This document shows, in pieces, positions 52,316-60,104 of a stretch of DNA of 64,000 nucleotides. Origin of the DNA: Donghicola eburneus (lineage in GTDB: Bacteria; Pseudomonadota; Alphaproteobacteria; Rhodobacterales; Rhodobacteraceae); NCBI RefSeq assembly GCF_900115865.1, contig NZ_FOXY01000010.1, positions 1-64,000 of the forward strand, given 5' to 3'. The notes under the pieces were generated by a model. The model searched no databases, was not told the DNA's origin, and worked only from the letters and a program-made list of their open reading frames with translations. The position numbers and the translations under genes were made by a program. How positions within the stretch are numbered: position 1 is the stretch's first letter; every line of letters begins with the position of its first letter.

Positions 52316-53290
52316 ATGGCACATTTCAAACCAAGCCGTCGCGAATTGCTCAAGCTCTCCGCGATGGCGCCCGCCTTTGCACTGACCGCGACAGCGCCCA
52401 AAGCGCAGATCGGCGCGCCTGCGTCGGACAATCCCAGCCATTTCAGCTTTGCCATCGGCGAGGCACAGATCACCGTAATCTCTGACGGGTTCTTCGAGAC
52501 GCCCGCCAGCGGTCTGGGGATCAATGCCGACCCCGAAGAGGTGCAAGCCTTTCTCGCGGCGCATTATCTGCCCACCGACACCAGTCTGTCCCACACCAAC
52601 CACCTTGTGATCGATATTGGTGACGCGCGGGTTCTGGTAGATGTGGGGTCTGGCAACCGGTTCATGCCCACGGCGGGGCGCCTGATGGCGAACCTCGAGT
52701 CGGCTGGCATTGATCCTTACAGCATCACCCATGTGGTCATCACCCACGCACACCCCGACCACATCTGGGGCATCCGCGATGACTTTGACGAGGCGATCTT
52801 GCCCGACGCACAGTATTTTATTGGTGCGGCTGAACATGCGTTTTGGCTACAGGACGGGCTTGCCGCGTCTTCGCCCGCCGAAATGCAGCAATTCGTTGTG
52901 GGCGCAGTGAACAGTCTGAATGTTGATGGGGCCGAGTGGACCCTTGTGGCGGATGGCGATGCAATTTGTCCGGGCGTCACCGTGATGGAAACACCCGGTC
53001 ACACCCCCGGTCACATATCTGTGCATGTCGAAAGTGGCGGCCAACAGCTTGTCGCGCTTGGTGATTCTATGAATCACGCTTATACTAACTTTGCTCATCC
53101 CGACTGGTTTAATGGGTTTGACATGGACGGAGATCAAACCGTCGCCACGCGTCAAACCCTGCTGGATCGCGCAGCCGAGGATGGCCTGACCGTTGTCGGG
53201 TACCACTTTCCCTTTCCGGGCGTGGGGCATGTAATGCGCGAAGGCGGCAGCTACAGGTTTTTGCCCGCTCTCTGGCGTTTCAAAGGTTAG
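52316..53290 (+). CDS. MBL-fold metallo-hydrolase with Tat signal
   Basis: A 324-aa protein. The N-terminal SRRELLKLSAMAPAFALTATAPKA is a twin-arginine signal, implying export of a folded metalloprotein. The metallo-beta-lactamase core shows VVITHAHPDHIWG (HxHxDH), ETPGHTPGHISVHV (third His), VALGDSMNH (bridging Asp) and a final VGYHFPFPG His. Quorum-quenching lactonases and many other hydrolases share this; no substrate is implied. GGAGGAA precedes the ATG. It lies between ribE and a sulfotransferase-like gene. Confidence 0.85.
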   Translation: MAHFKPSRRELLKLSAMAPAFALTATAPKAQIGAPASDNPSHFSFAIGEAQITVISDGFFETPASGLGINADPEEVQAFLAAHYLPTDTSLSHTNHLVIDIGDARVLVDVGSGNRFMPTAGRLMANLESAGIDPYSITHVVITHAHPDHIWGIRDDFDEAILPDAQYFIGAAEHAFWLQDGLAASSPAEMQQFVVGAVNSLNVDGAEWTLVADGDAICPGVTVMETPGHTPGHISVHVESGGQQLVALGDSMNHAYTNFAHPDWFNGFDMDGDQTVATRQTLLDRAAEDGLTVVGYHFPFPGVGHVMREGGSYRFLPALWRFKG

Positions 53291-53355
53291 CTGTGATTAT
53301 CCTTTTTCCTCTCTCTCATTCGGTCGGAGGGTTTGGCACGATCTGACCGACGAGA

Positions 53356-54186
53356 TTGAGGAAACCCGAGAGCACACCATTGCGTCACCCCGACTTCTTT
53401 TTGATGGGTCCGCCAAGTCGGTCGGCCGCGCAGCTATGGCGTTGGCTGAGCCAGCATCCTGAGCTGTTCATGCCCGCGCGGCGTGAGCTGGGATTGCATG
53501 CGTTGCCTGACCTGTCGGGGGATCTCGACTGGGGGCAGGACCCGAGACTGGTGGATCTGGTGACATCGCCCGAAGAGTACTTGCGCTCATTCCAGCCTGC
53601 GGGAGAGCGCAAGCGCGGGGATGGTTCCACCCTCTATAGCCTTGTCCCCGAAGCGCCGCGCCGCATTTACAAGGCGAATCCCGACGCCAAGCTGATCTTT
53701 GTCCTCGAGGCACCGGTCAGCCGTGCCTTTCATGCCCACGCGCACAACGTGGAATTGGGCGTTGAGACGCAGACCAGTTTTGACATTGCGTTGGAAATCG
53801 AGCCAGAGCGGATCAAGGCTGGGGCCTCTCCTTTCCTCTGTTACGCGACGGGCAGCCAATACCGCCAGATGATCGAGCCGGTGGATATTCTGTTTGGTCA
53901 AGACAACGTCCTGATCCTCATCGCCGAGGACGCAGAGCGGGAACCGCGCATGACCGTAAGACGGATTGCCAAGTTCCTTGGCGTTTCGCCCTACGATGAC
54001 CTGCTTCCTTTTGTGCCGCGTGAACGCCAAAGCATCGTGTCCGAGATGCTGGCACGTCTGCGCTCGCGTCGGAAACATCCTGAAATCAGCGCCCAATTCC
54101 GCAGTGCGATGGTGTCTGAAATTCAATGGATGGAACGTCGGACCGGATCCTCTCTGGACGCGTGGCTCAAGAGAGATCAAGAGTAG
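53356..54186 (+). CDS. Sulfotransferase-like protein with altered PAPS loop
   Basis: A 276-aa protein with the layout of the sulfotransferase family: HPDFFLMGPPSRSAAQLWRWLSQHPELFMP at the start, IFVLEAPVSRAFHAHAHNVELG in the middle and YGSQYRQMIE-like CYATGSQYRQMIEPVDILFG and VRRIAKFLGVSP later. In active enzymes the first motif reads GxxKSGTT; here PPSRSAA lacks the catalytic lysine, so PAPS use is doubtful. Start is uncertain: TTG at 53356, TTG at 53380 or ATG at 53404. It follows the MBL gene by 65 bases and precedes ribB. Confidence 0.6.
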   Translation: MRKPESTPLRHPDFFLMGPPSRSAAQLWRWLSQHPELFMPARRELGLHALPDLSGDLDWGQDPRLVDLVTSPEEYLRSFQPAGERKRGDGSTLYSLVPEAPRRIYKANPDAKLIFVLEAPVSRAFHAHAHNVELGVETQTSFDIALEIEPERIKAGASPFLCYATGSQYRQMIEPVDILFGQDNVLILIAEDAEREPRMTVRRIAKFLGVSPYDDLLPFVPRERQSIVSEMLARLRSRRKHPEISAQFRSAMVSEIQWMERRTGSSLDAWLKRDQE

Positions 54187-54298
54187 GGGCGGAAACGTGC
54201 TACACCGTATCGGGACGCAGCGCCGCACCCCATACCTTCGGGTGGTTCGGGGCGGCGCGCTGCGTTATCTGCGCGGTACACGATGAAGGAGAGACGGT

Positions 54299-55429
54299 AT
54301 GTCCGAAAACAGTCGTTTTGAAACACCCGGCCCCGTCGAAGAGAACCTGCGCGACGCAATTTCTCCGATCGAGGATGTGATCGAGGATGCCCGCAACGGC
54401 CGCATGTATATTCTGGTGGATCACGAGGACCGCGAGAACGAGGGCGACGTTTGCATCCCCGCGCAGATGTGCACCCCCGAGGTCATCAACTTTATGGCCA
54501 CCCACGCGCGGGGCCTGATCTGCATGACCTTGAACAGCGAACGTATTGATGCGCTGGGTCTGCCGTTGATGGCGACCACCAATTCCTCGCGCCACGAAAC
54601 CGCGTTCACCGTGTCGATCGAAGCGCGCGAAGGCGTGAGTACCGGCATTTCAGCCCATGACCGCGCCCGAACTGTGGCGGTCGCGATTGATTCCAGCAAA
54701 ACGGCTGCCGATATCGCGACCCCCGGCCACATCTTCCCCCTGCGCGCCCGCGATGGCGGCGTTCTGGTCCGCGCAGGCCACACCGAAGCCGCGACCGACG
54801 TCGCCCGTCTGGCTGGCCTGAACCCCTCTGGTGTGATCTGCGAGATCATGAATGACGACGGCTCCATGGCGCGTCTGCCTGATCTGGTGGCCTTTGCCCA
54901 ACGGCATGGGCTCAAGATCGGCACGATCAGCGACCTGATCGCCTATCGCCGCCGCTACGACAATTTGGTCAAGGTAGAGAGCGAGAGCACCATCACCTCT
55001 GAATTCGGTGGTGAGTGGACCATGCGGGTCTACACGGACACGACCCAAGGCGCACAGCACATTGCTCTGATCAAAGGGGACATCTCGGGCGACGCCCCGG
55101 TCCTGACCCGAATGCACACACTTGATCCCATGCTCGATATGCTGGGTACGGGCCCCAAAGGGCGCGCCTTTGAATTCAGCTCAGCAATGAAGATGGTTGC
55201 CGAAGAGGGCAGGGGGGTCATCGTCCTGCTCCGCGACTTGACCATGCAGCTTGGCGGTGGGACCAGCCCCCAAACCCTGCGCCAGTATGGCCTCGGGGCT
55301 CAGATCCTGACCCATCTGGGCCTGAAACAGCTGACTCTTCTCACCAATTCGCCCACCCCAAAGGTGATCGGCCTTGATGCTTACGGCATCGAAATCACCG
55401 GCACCCGCAAAATTCCGGAGGCAAACTGA
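54299..55429 (+). CDS. ribB: 3,4-dihydroxy-2-butanone 4-phosphate synthase (RibB with degenerate RibA-like domain)
   Basis: A 376-aa protein. The N-terminal domain (30-230) is an intact DHBP synthase: LVDHEDRENEGDV, TGISAHDRARTV, RAGHTEAATDVARLAG. The C-terminal domain (235-370) resembles GTP cyclohydrolase II (RVYTDTTQGAQHIALIKGD, GRGVIVLLRD, LRQYGLGAQILTHLGLKQLTLLTNSP) but lacks the three zinc cysteines, reading THL-type MHTLDPMLDMLGTG there. It should supply only the butanone phosphate branch. It overlaps ribH by one base (TGATG). Confidence 0.9.
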   Translation: MSENSRFETPGPVEENLRDAISPIEDVIEDARNGRMYILVDHEDRENEGDVCIPAQMCTPEVINFMATHARGLICMTLNSERIDALGLPLMATTNSSRHETAFTVSIEAREGVSTGISAHDRARTVAVAIDSSKTAADIATPGHIFPLRARDGGVLVRAGHTEAATDVARLAGLNPSGVICEIMNDDGSMARLPDLVAFAQRHGLKIGTISDLIAYRRRYDNLVKVESESTITSEFGGEWTMRVYTDTTQGAQHIALIKGDISGDAPVLTRMHTLDPMLDMLGTGPKGRAFEFSSAMKMVAEEGRGVIVLLRDLTMQLGGGTSPQTLRQYGLGAQILTHLGLKQLTLLTNSPTPKVIGLDAYGIEITGTRKIPEAN

Positions 55430-55956
55430 TGGCCGCCAATGAACAGCACTACACTCTAGAGCGCCCGACTTTCGACAAGCCCGTGAAAATCCTGATCGTC
55501 GTCGCACCCTATTACAAGGATATCGCAGACAACCTGCTTGCTGGTGCCCGCGCCGAGATTGAAGCCGCTTGTGGCACCCACGAGACGGTCGAGGTCCCGG
55601 GCGCACTGGAAATCCCCACCGCGATCGGCATGGCCGGACGTCTGGCCAACTACGATGGCTACGTGGCCTTGGGTTGCGTGATCCGTGGCGAGACGACCCA
55701 CTACGACACCGTCTGCAACGACAGCTCGCGCGGGATCACCCTGCTGGGTCTATCGGGGCACTGCATCGGAAACGGCATCCTGACCGTGGAGAACCGCGAA
55801 CAGGCCGAAGTCCGCGCGGAACCGGACGGCCAGAATAAAGGTGGCGGAGCGGCGGCTGCGGCCTTGCATTTGATCGCATTGGCGCGTAACTGGGGCGGCT
55901 CAAAGCGTGGCGTTGGCTTCATGCCCACCGAGGATGACAGTTACCGCATCGCTTAA
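55429..55956 (+). CDS. ribH: 6,7-dimethyl-8-ribityllumazine synthase
   Basis: A 175-aa lumazine synthase condensing the butanone phosphate with the ribitylamino-uracil. ETVEVPGALEIPTAIGMA, YVALGCVIRGETTHYDTVCNDSSRGI and NGILTVENREQAEVRAE are diagnostic. The insert between VRAE and AAAAALHLIAL is short, as in cytosolic pentamer/icosahedral forms. GGAGGCAAACTG precedes the ATG, which overlaps the ribB stop; nusB follows by 21 bases, so ribB-ribH-nusB is one operon. Confidence 0.95.
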   Translation: MAANEQHYTLERPTFDKPVKILIVVAPYYKDIADNLLAGARAEIEAACGTHETVEVPGALEIPTAIGMAGRLANYDGYVALGCVIRGETTHYDTVCNDSSRGITLLGLSGHCIGNGILTVENREQAEVRAEPDGQNKGGGAAAAALHLIALARNWGGSKRGVGFMPTEDDSYRIA

Positions 55957-55977
55957 CCCCATCTTCAGGCTGACCCG

Positions 55978-56460
55978 ATGACCACAGATTCCGCACCCCT
56001 GTCTGGCAACCAGAAGCGCAAGATGCGCTCGGCATCCCGTCTGTACGCGGTGCAGGCGCTCTACCAGATGGAGTTGACCGGCCTGTCGTACGACCGCGTT
56101 AAGGCAGAGTTTCTGGACCTGCGCTTTGGCGCAGAGATCGACGGCGAAGAGCTCATCGACGGTGATATTGACTTGTTCTCGACCATCCTCGAAGCGGCTG
56201 TGAACTGGCAGGCGCGGATCGACCAATGCACCGACCGCGCGCTGGTTGCGAAATGGCCCCTGGGCCGGATCGACACTACTCTGCGCGCGCTCTTCCGTGC
56301 GGCTGGCGGTGAGTTCCAAGCCAAAGAAACACCGCCCAAAGTGGTGATCACCGAATATGTCGACGTAGCCCGAGCGTTCTTCCCAGAGGGCAAGGAAGCC
56401 GGTTTCGTAAACGCGGTGCTTGATCACATCGCCCGGGAGATGCGCCCAGAAGCCTTCTGA
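55978..56460 (+). CDS. nusB: Transcription antitermination factor NusB
   Basis: A 160-aa NusB: SASRLYAVQALYQMELTGL at the start, ALVAKWPLGRIDTTLRALFRAA in the middle, and VVITEYVDVARAFFPEGKEAGFVNAVLDHIA near the end are typical. With NusE it binds boxA in rRNA leaders. Last gene of the rib operon, with a strong terminator 26 bases after its stop. Confidence 0.95.
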   Translation: MTTDSAPLSGNQKRKMRSASRLYAVQALYQMELTGLSYDRVKAEFLDLRFGAEIDGEELIDGDIDLFSTILEAAVNWQARIDQCTDRALVAKWPLGRIDTTLRALFRAAGGEFQAKETPPKVVITEYVDVARAFFPEGKEAGFVNAVLDHIAREMRPEAF

Positions 56461-56485
56461 TCAGCTCAGGCAATTTAGACACTTA

Positions 56486-56517
56486 AACCCGGCGCGGTCT
56501 TCGCAGCCGGGTTTTTC
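56486..56517 (+). terminator. Terminator after nusB
   Basis: AACCCGGC (56486-56493) pairs with GCCGGGTT (56506-56513), followed by TTT; it ends the ribB-ribH-nusB unit. Confidence 0.85.
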
Positions 56518-56630
56518 TATCACATCAAGACGTATCACAACGGCGCGATTTCGCCCATTATCCGCTTGATCAGGTAGACACTCCCTCCGTGCGGCACTAC
56601 CTTTCTTGTGCAAAGCACAGGAGATGCAAA

Positions 56631-56951
56631 ATGCCTAAGCTCGTACGTCTCTATATCAGCCAAGTGATCATGGGCTTCGGCCTGTCCGCCGTCTTTGTTG
56701 CCGCGCTCCTTACTTTGAACGTCGCAAACCTTTGGCATTTGGTCACTCACTCGACCGGCGGTCTTCTGGCTGTGACCATGCTTTGGATTTTTAACGGCAT
56801 TGTTTTCGCAGGGGTGCAGTTCGGTATCTCGATCATGCGTATGGCCGACGACGATGACACGCCGCGTGGCCCACGCCAGCAGGCTCTGGTCCGCGAATAT
56901 GCGCCGATCCCCGTCCGCACGGACGAGCAGCGCAAGCGCCGCCACATCTGA
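56631..56951 (+). CDS. Hypothetical two-helix membrane protein
   Basis: A 106-aa protein: two hydrophobic helices (YISQVIMGFGLSAVFVAALLTL and GGLLAVTMLWIFNGIVFAGVQFGI) and a charged C-terminal tail (MADDDDTPRGPRQQALVREY and KRRHI). ATG at 56631 with AGGAG seven bases upstream. Its pattern is common among small Rhodobacteraceae membrane proteins of unknown role. Confidence 0.7.
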   Translation: MPKLVRLYISQVIMGFGLSAVFVAALLTLNVANLWHLVTHSTGGLLAVTMLWIFNGIVFAGVQFGISIMRMADDDDTPRGPRQQALVREYAPIPVRTDEQRKRRHI

Positions 56952-56976
56952 GGTTTACGCCAATCGCGCTTTCACC

Positions 56977-57036
56977 TTTGTAAAAATACTCTGGGGGAGG
57001 CGCGCATCGCGCGACGGGGGCAACGCCCCCTTTTTT
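56977..57036 (+). repeat. Roseobacter-type intergenic repeat ending in a hairpin
   Basis: The stretch begins GTAAAAATACTCTGGGGGAG and ends GGGGGC-AAC-GCCCCC plus T6. From memory, very similar AAATACTCCGGGGG...GCCCCC elements recur between genes in Rhodobacteraceae genomes. A related GAGTATTTTTGCAAAG half appears near 38683. A genome count is needed to prove dispersal. Confidence 0.45.
57016..57036 (+). terminator. Terminator within the intergenic repeat
   Basis: GGGGGC-AAC-GCCCCC followed by six T, downstream of the small membrane protein gene. Confidence 0.7.
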
Positions 57037-57125
57037 GTGCCAGATCGCAAGAAGAATGAAGCGTATTCAAAGGGTAAGGTGTGGCGGGCCCGCGCGCGAC
57101 CGTCTAGGTTTTTGCATTCCCGAGG

Positions 57126-57141
57126 ACCTGTATATACAGGT
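57126..57141. promoter_or_regulatory. 16-bp perfect palindrome
   Basis: ACCTGTATATACAGGT is fully self-complementary and unlike a terminator. It lies 185 bp upstream of mmcB in otherwise featureless DNA (57037-57300), likely a protein-binding site of unknown owner. Confidence 0.45.
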
Positions 57142-57301
57142 GGGCGCCAGGTAATCAGGCCAGGGCCAGAACAGAGCCAGCTCCCTCGGATTTGCTTAAG
57201 GCCACCGGAATGAAACCGACATACGAGAGGGGCAGCACCCGCCACGCAGCACAGGTAATGTGACAAGCCCCTTTCGACAAGGGGGCATGTGACTTGATTT
57301 T

Positions 57302-57316
57302 GTTCTCTTTATGTTC
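57302..57316. promoter_or_regulatory. LexA (SOS) box upstream of mmcB
   Basis: GTTC-TCTTTAT-GTTC is a perfect alphaproteobacterial LexA repeat, 12 bp before the mmcB ATG at 57329. The spacing to the start is nearly the same as for the ImuA-like gene. Confidence 0.8.
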
Positions 57317-57328
57317 ATATTGGGTGAT

Positions 57329-57781
57329 ATGCAGATTATCCCCAGCCAAACTTCCATTGATCCCAAGCCAGGACAGCTTTTGGCCCGCGGGGTCACGCGT
57401 CATCTGGCGCAACTCGGCTTTGCTTGCCTCGACGAATTCAAGCCCGCGCGCGGGCTGCGCATGGACGTCATGGGGATGGGAAAGAAAGGGGAGCTTTGGT
57501 GCGTAGAATGCAAATCTTGCCGTGCAGATTTCCAAAGTGATTCCAAATGGCAGAACTATTTGCCCTACTGCGAGCGATTTTTTTGGGCCGTGGATGCTGA
57601 TTTCCCGACGGATCTCCTGCCCGAAGGGACAGGTTTGATCATCGCAGATGCCTATGACGCAGAGATTATTCGCATGCCGGATGCGCTGCCGCTCGCTGCG
57701 GCCCGCCGCAAGGTCCTGACGCGTGACTTTGCCCGCACGGCGGCACTGCGTCTTCAGACCCTGCGCGATCCGCGTTTGTGA
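57329..57781 (+). CDS. mmcB: MmcB family DNA repair protein
   Basis: A 150-aa PD-(D/E)xK-fold protein. The putative nuclease core is RMDVMGMGKKGELWCVECKS with Asp46 and Glu60-x-Lys62. DFQSDSKWQNYLPYCERFFWAV and IIADAYDAEIIRMPD are family signatures. Caulobacter MmcB belongs to the SOS regulon and acts with the ImuAB-DnaE2 mutasome. ATG at 57329 (MQIIPSQ) is used because the upstream ATG at 57311 is inside the LexA box. It ends base-to-base with a convergent small gene. Confidence 0.85.
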   Translation: MQIIPSQTSIDPKPGQLLARGVTRHLAQLGFACLDEFKPARGLRMDVMGMGKKGELWCVECKSCRADFQSDSKWQNYLPYCERFFWAVDADFPTDLLPEGTGLIIADAYDAEIIRMPDALPLAAARRKVLTRDFARTAALRLQTLRDPRL

Positions 57782-57982
57782 TCAGCGACGGCCTTTGCTG
57801 GCCAGATCCTTGGCGGTCTGGATGGCGGACTGGATTTCCTCGACGATTTCTTCAGCTTCATCCGGCGTGAAGTCCATCGGAATTTCCAGGTCACCCGCTT
57901 CGATATAGAGGCGGATCATGCCCTTGTCTGTCGGACCGATCTGCAAGCTGGCTTCGATGTCGCGTTCTGTGTTGATACCCAT
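57782..57982 (-). CDS. DUF6324-like small protein
   Basis: A 66-aa acidic protein: GINTERDIEASLQIGPTDKG, an IRLYIEAGDLEIPMDFTPDEA segment and a helical tail (EEIVEEIQSAIQTAKDL). This pattern fits DUF6324, a short conserved alphaproteobacterial family without known function. AAAACGGAGCC precedes the ATG. The stop abuts the mmcB stop. Confidence 0.75.
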   Translation of the reverse strand: MGINTERDIEASLQIGPTDKGMIRLYIEAGDLEIPMDFTPDEAEEIVEEIQSAIQTAKDLASKGRR

Positions 57983-58108
57983 GAAAGGCTCCGTTTTCCT
58001 GTTGAATATCGCGGGTAAACCCTGTTCGGGCCCTTGGCAATATCATGTGAATTTTTTGTTATACTGCTTCTTGCAATCCGAGTTCGCTAGGGGTAAATGA
58101 CCCCCAGT

Positions 58109-58185
58109 GCCGCCTTAGCTCAGTAGGTTAGAGCGCCTGATTGTGGATCAGGAGGTCCCCCGTTCGAGCCGGGGAGGTGGTACCA
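58109..58185 (+). tRNA. tRNA-His (GTG)
   Basis: A 77-nt cloverleaf with anticodon GTG at 58143-58145, T-arm CCCCGTTCGAGCCGGGG and encoded CCA. The first base G1 faces T72, the discriminator is A73 and there is no G-1. Absence of G-1 with A73 is the known alphaproteobacterial exception for tRNA-His identity. Confidence 0.97.
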
Positions 58186-58208
58186 TCATCATCTTCCAAT
58201 GATGTTCG

Positions 58209-58232
58209 AAAGCGCCCTTGAGGCGCTTTTTT
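58209..58232 (+). terminator. Terminator after tRNA-His
   Basis: AAAGCGCC-CTTGA-GGCGCTTT followed by TTT, 23 bases behind the tRNA. Confidence 0.85.
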
Positions 58233-58267
58233 CGCGCTTGGATGATGTGATCATTTGTGCGCCAAAG

Positions 58268-58297
58268 AAAAACGCGGCACCCATAGAGCGCCGCGTT
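58268..58297 (-). terminator. Terminator after amtB
   Basis: AACGCGGC (58271-58278) pairs with GCCGCGTT (58290-58297); on the minus strand it is followed by TTTC. It lies 24 bases after the amtB stop. Confidence 0.75.
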
Positions 58298-58321
58298 CAG
58301 GTCGTGTGATGTTGTCCTAGC

Positions 58322-59770
58322 TTAGAACGTTGTCTTTGCCTTGCCCGGGGCCGTCAGGTTGATCGAGTAGGCGTCCTGCCCGTGCAACTCCAGATCCATA
58401 CCGGCAAGCTCTTGCTCTGGTGTGACACGCAGGTGGTTGCGGGGCATCGGGCCGTAGTCGAAATACTGCGAATTGCCCAGTTTCTTGATCACGTACATCA
58501 GGCGTGACGCCACCCAGAACGTCACGAGCGCCGATAGGAAGCCGAACATGCAGATCATCGCCCCATAGAACATCTGTGTCCCAAAGACGATCGGACCCAG
58601 TTCCATGTCGCCCGTCGTCAGAGCGAACATGCCGCCCGCGAATAGGCCGACAGCTCCGTGAACGGGGAAGGCGCCGATAGGATCGTCAATCTTGGCGCGG
58701 AACATAAAGATGACGGCGATGACATAAACTGCGCCGGACAGAACACCGATTAGAACTGCGATTGGGGCGGTTGCAGCGTCGGCGTTTGCGGTGATGCCCA
58801 CGAGGCCCGCGAGTGCCCCATTCATCAGATCAGAAATGTTGTACTTGTTCTGGGTAACCATAAAGAAAGCCAGCACCGAGAATACCGCAGCACATGGTGC
58901 GAGTGTGGTGTTGATCACGACCTGACCAAACCCTCCAATTAGCTGCTCAAAGATCGCATTGGCGATCATGTCGGGCTGATCTTGGGTGGCGCTCAGGTCA
59001 ATTTCTGACAGGTCGAAACCCGCGGCAAAGGTGCTGCCTGCGTTAAAACCGTACCAACCAATCCACAGGAAAAACACACCCAGCGCGCTGATCGGAATAT
59101 TGTGGGCGGCGTTGCTGATCGACGACCCCGCAAAGCGATAGGAATCGATCTGACCACGGCCAAAGTTGAACTCACCGATTCGGGGCCGCAACATGATCGC
59201 GCCAGCGAGACCAGCGAACCCGCCAAGGCCGTGGACCACGAGCGAGCCTGCAAAGTCATGGATGACGCCGTACAGCATCCCATCAGGGTTCCAAACCGTA
59301 AAGGCGACAACGGGGTAGATCAGGGCAGAGAAGACAGCGCCAAAGAAAAGATAGGCGTAGGGGGCAATTCGGCCTGTGACCGCGCCCGAGCAAATCGTCA
59401 CGCATGTGGCCGCGAAGGCAAAATTGAAAAACAACGAAATGTCATCGTTCAACGTTACAATCGGGCCGGGAGAGGTATTCTCGGTCGTGTGCGCAAATCC
59501 CATTTCGCGCATCCAGTCGACCAGAATGGAATCCCCGGTCAGGATCGGATATCCGAACCAGTAAAAGAAGATGCCACACACGCAGGCATCGACAAAGTTT
59601 TTAAAGATATTGTTGATCGCGTTCTTGCGCGACATGCCGCCCGTTTCGAGCATCATGAACCCGGCTTGCATCATGAAAATCAAGACGCCGCTCATGAAAA
59701 CAATTACGTTGATAGTCGAGTAGACCCCGAAAATAAGGGATCGGTCGTAACTGGCTAAATCACCGCCCAT
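58322..59770 (-). CDS. amtB: Ammonium transporter (Amt family)
   Basis: A 482-aa inner-membrane protein with about eleven hydrophobic helices. The family signatures are GFMMLETGGMSRKNAINNIFKN at the N-terminus, DFAGSLVVHGLGGFAGLAGA with the first pore His, GWYGFNAGS and a second pore His in GAFPVHGAVGLFAGG. It conducts ammonium/ammonia for nitrogen assimilation. No glnK is adjacent, unlike the usual glnK-amtB pair. A 334-base upstream gap holds inverted AGTGTAA repeats and no gene. Confidence 0.9.
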   Translation of the reverse strand: MGGDLASYDRSLIFGVYSTINVIVFMSGVLIFMMQAGFMMLETGGMSRKNAINNIFKNFVDACVCGIFFYWFGYPILTGDSILVDWMREMGFAHTTENTSPGPIVTLNDDISLFFNFAFAATCVTICSGAVTGRIAPYAYLFFGAVFSALIYPVVAFTVWNPDGMLYGVIHDFAGSLVVHGLGGFAGLAGAIMLRPRIGEFNFGRGQIDSYRFAGSSISNAAHNIPISALGVFFLWIGWYGFNAGSTFAAGFDLSEIDLSATQDQPDMIANAIFEQLIGGFGQVVINTTLAPCAAVFSVLAFFMVTQNKYNISDLMNGALAGLVGITANADAATAPIAVLIGVLSGAVYVIAVIFMFRAKIDDPIGAFPVHGAVGLFAGGMFALTTGDMELGPIVFGTQMFYGAMICMFGFLSALVTFWVASRLMYVIKKLGNSQYFDYGPMPRNHLRVTPEQELAGMDLELHGQDAYSINLTAPGKAKTTF

Positions 59771-59800
59771 GTTTCTGTCACCTAAATAGTATATGGGCCC

Positions 59801-59970
59801 AAGTGTAAGTAAAACCCGGGCGCCATTTCATGCGTGAAAATTTACACTTATGGGATTAGCGGGGTGGCTGAACGTCCGTCAAGGTTGAAAGGGTCAAAAC
59901 ATGATTTACTGAGATTTGATTGCAGAATTGACGCAATCTCAGGAGGTGAATCGTAGGCTGAAATTACACT
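59801..59970. repeat. Three AAGTGTAA-type half-sites upstream of amtB
   Basis: The 59771-60104 gap is AT-rich and has no believable gene. AAGTGTAA (59801-59808) faces TTACACTT (59842-59849), and a further TTACACT lies at 59964-59970. They could be operator half-sites or stem arms upstream of amtB. No NtrC or sigma-54 consensus was seen. Confidence 0.35.
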
Positions 59971-60104
59971 AAATACGATAATGATATTTATTTGAGTGTA
60001 GAAAGGGGATTCCTTGATGTCCGGAATCCTAGATAATATGCGCCACAAACAGAATGTGACCGTGATTTGCGCGCTAAGGTGTGAGACTCTCTTACATTGC
60101 CCGT

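Noticed and set aside
59848-60048. 66-codon AT-rich frame upstream of amtB
   Set aside because: No ribosome site, atypical codon use and no similarity; it lies in regulatory-looking DNA.
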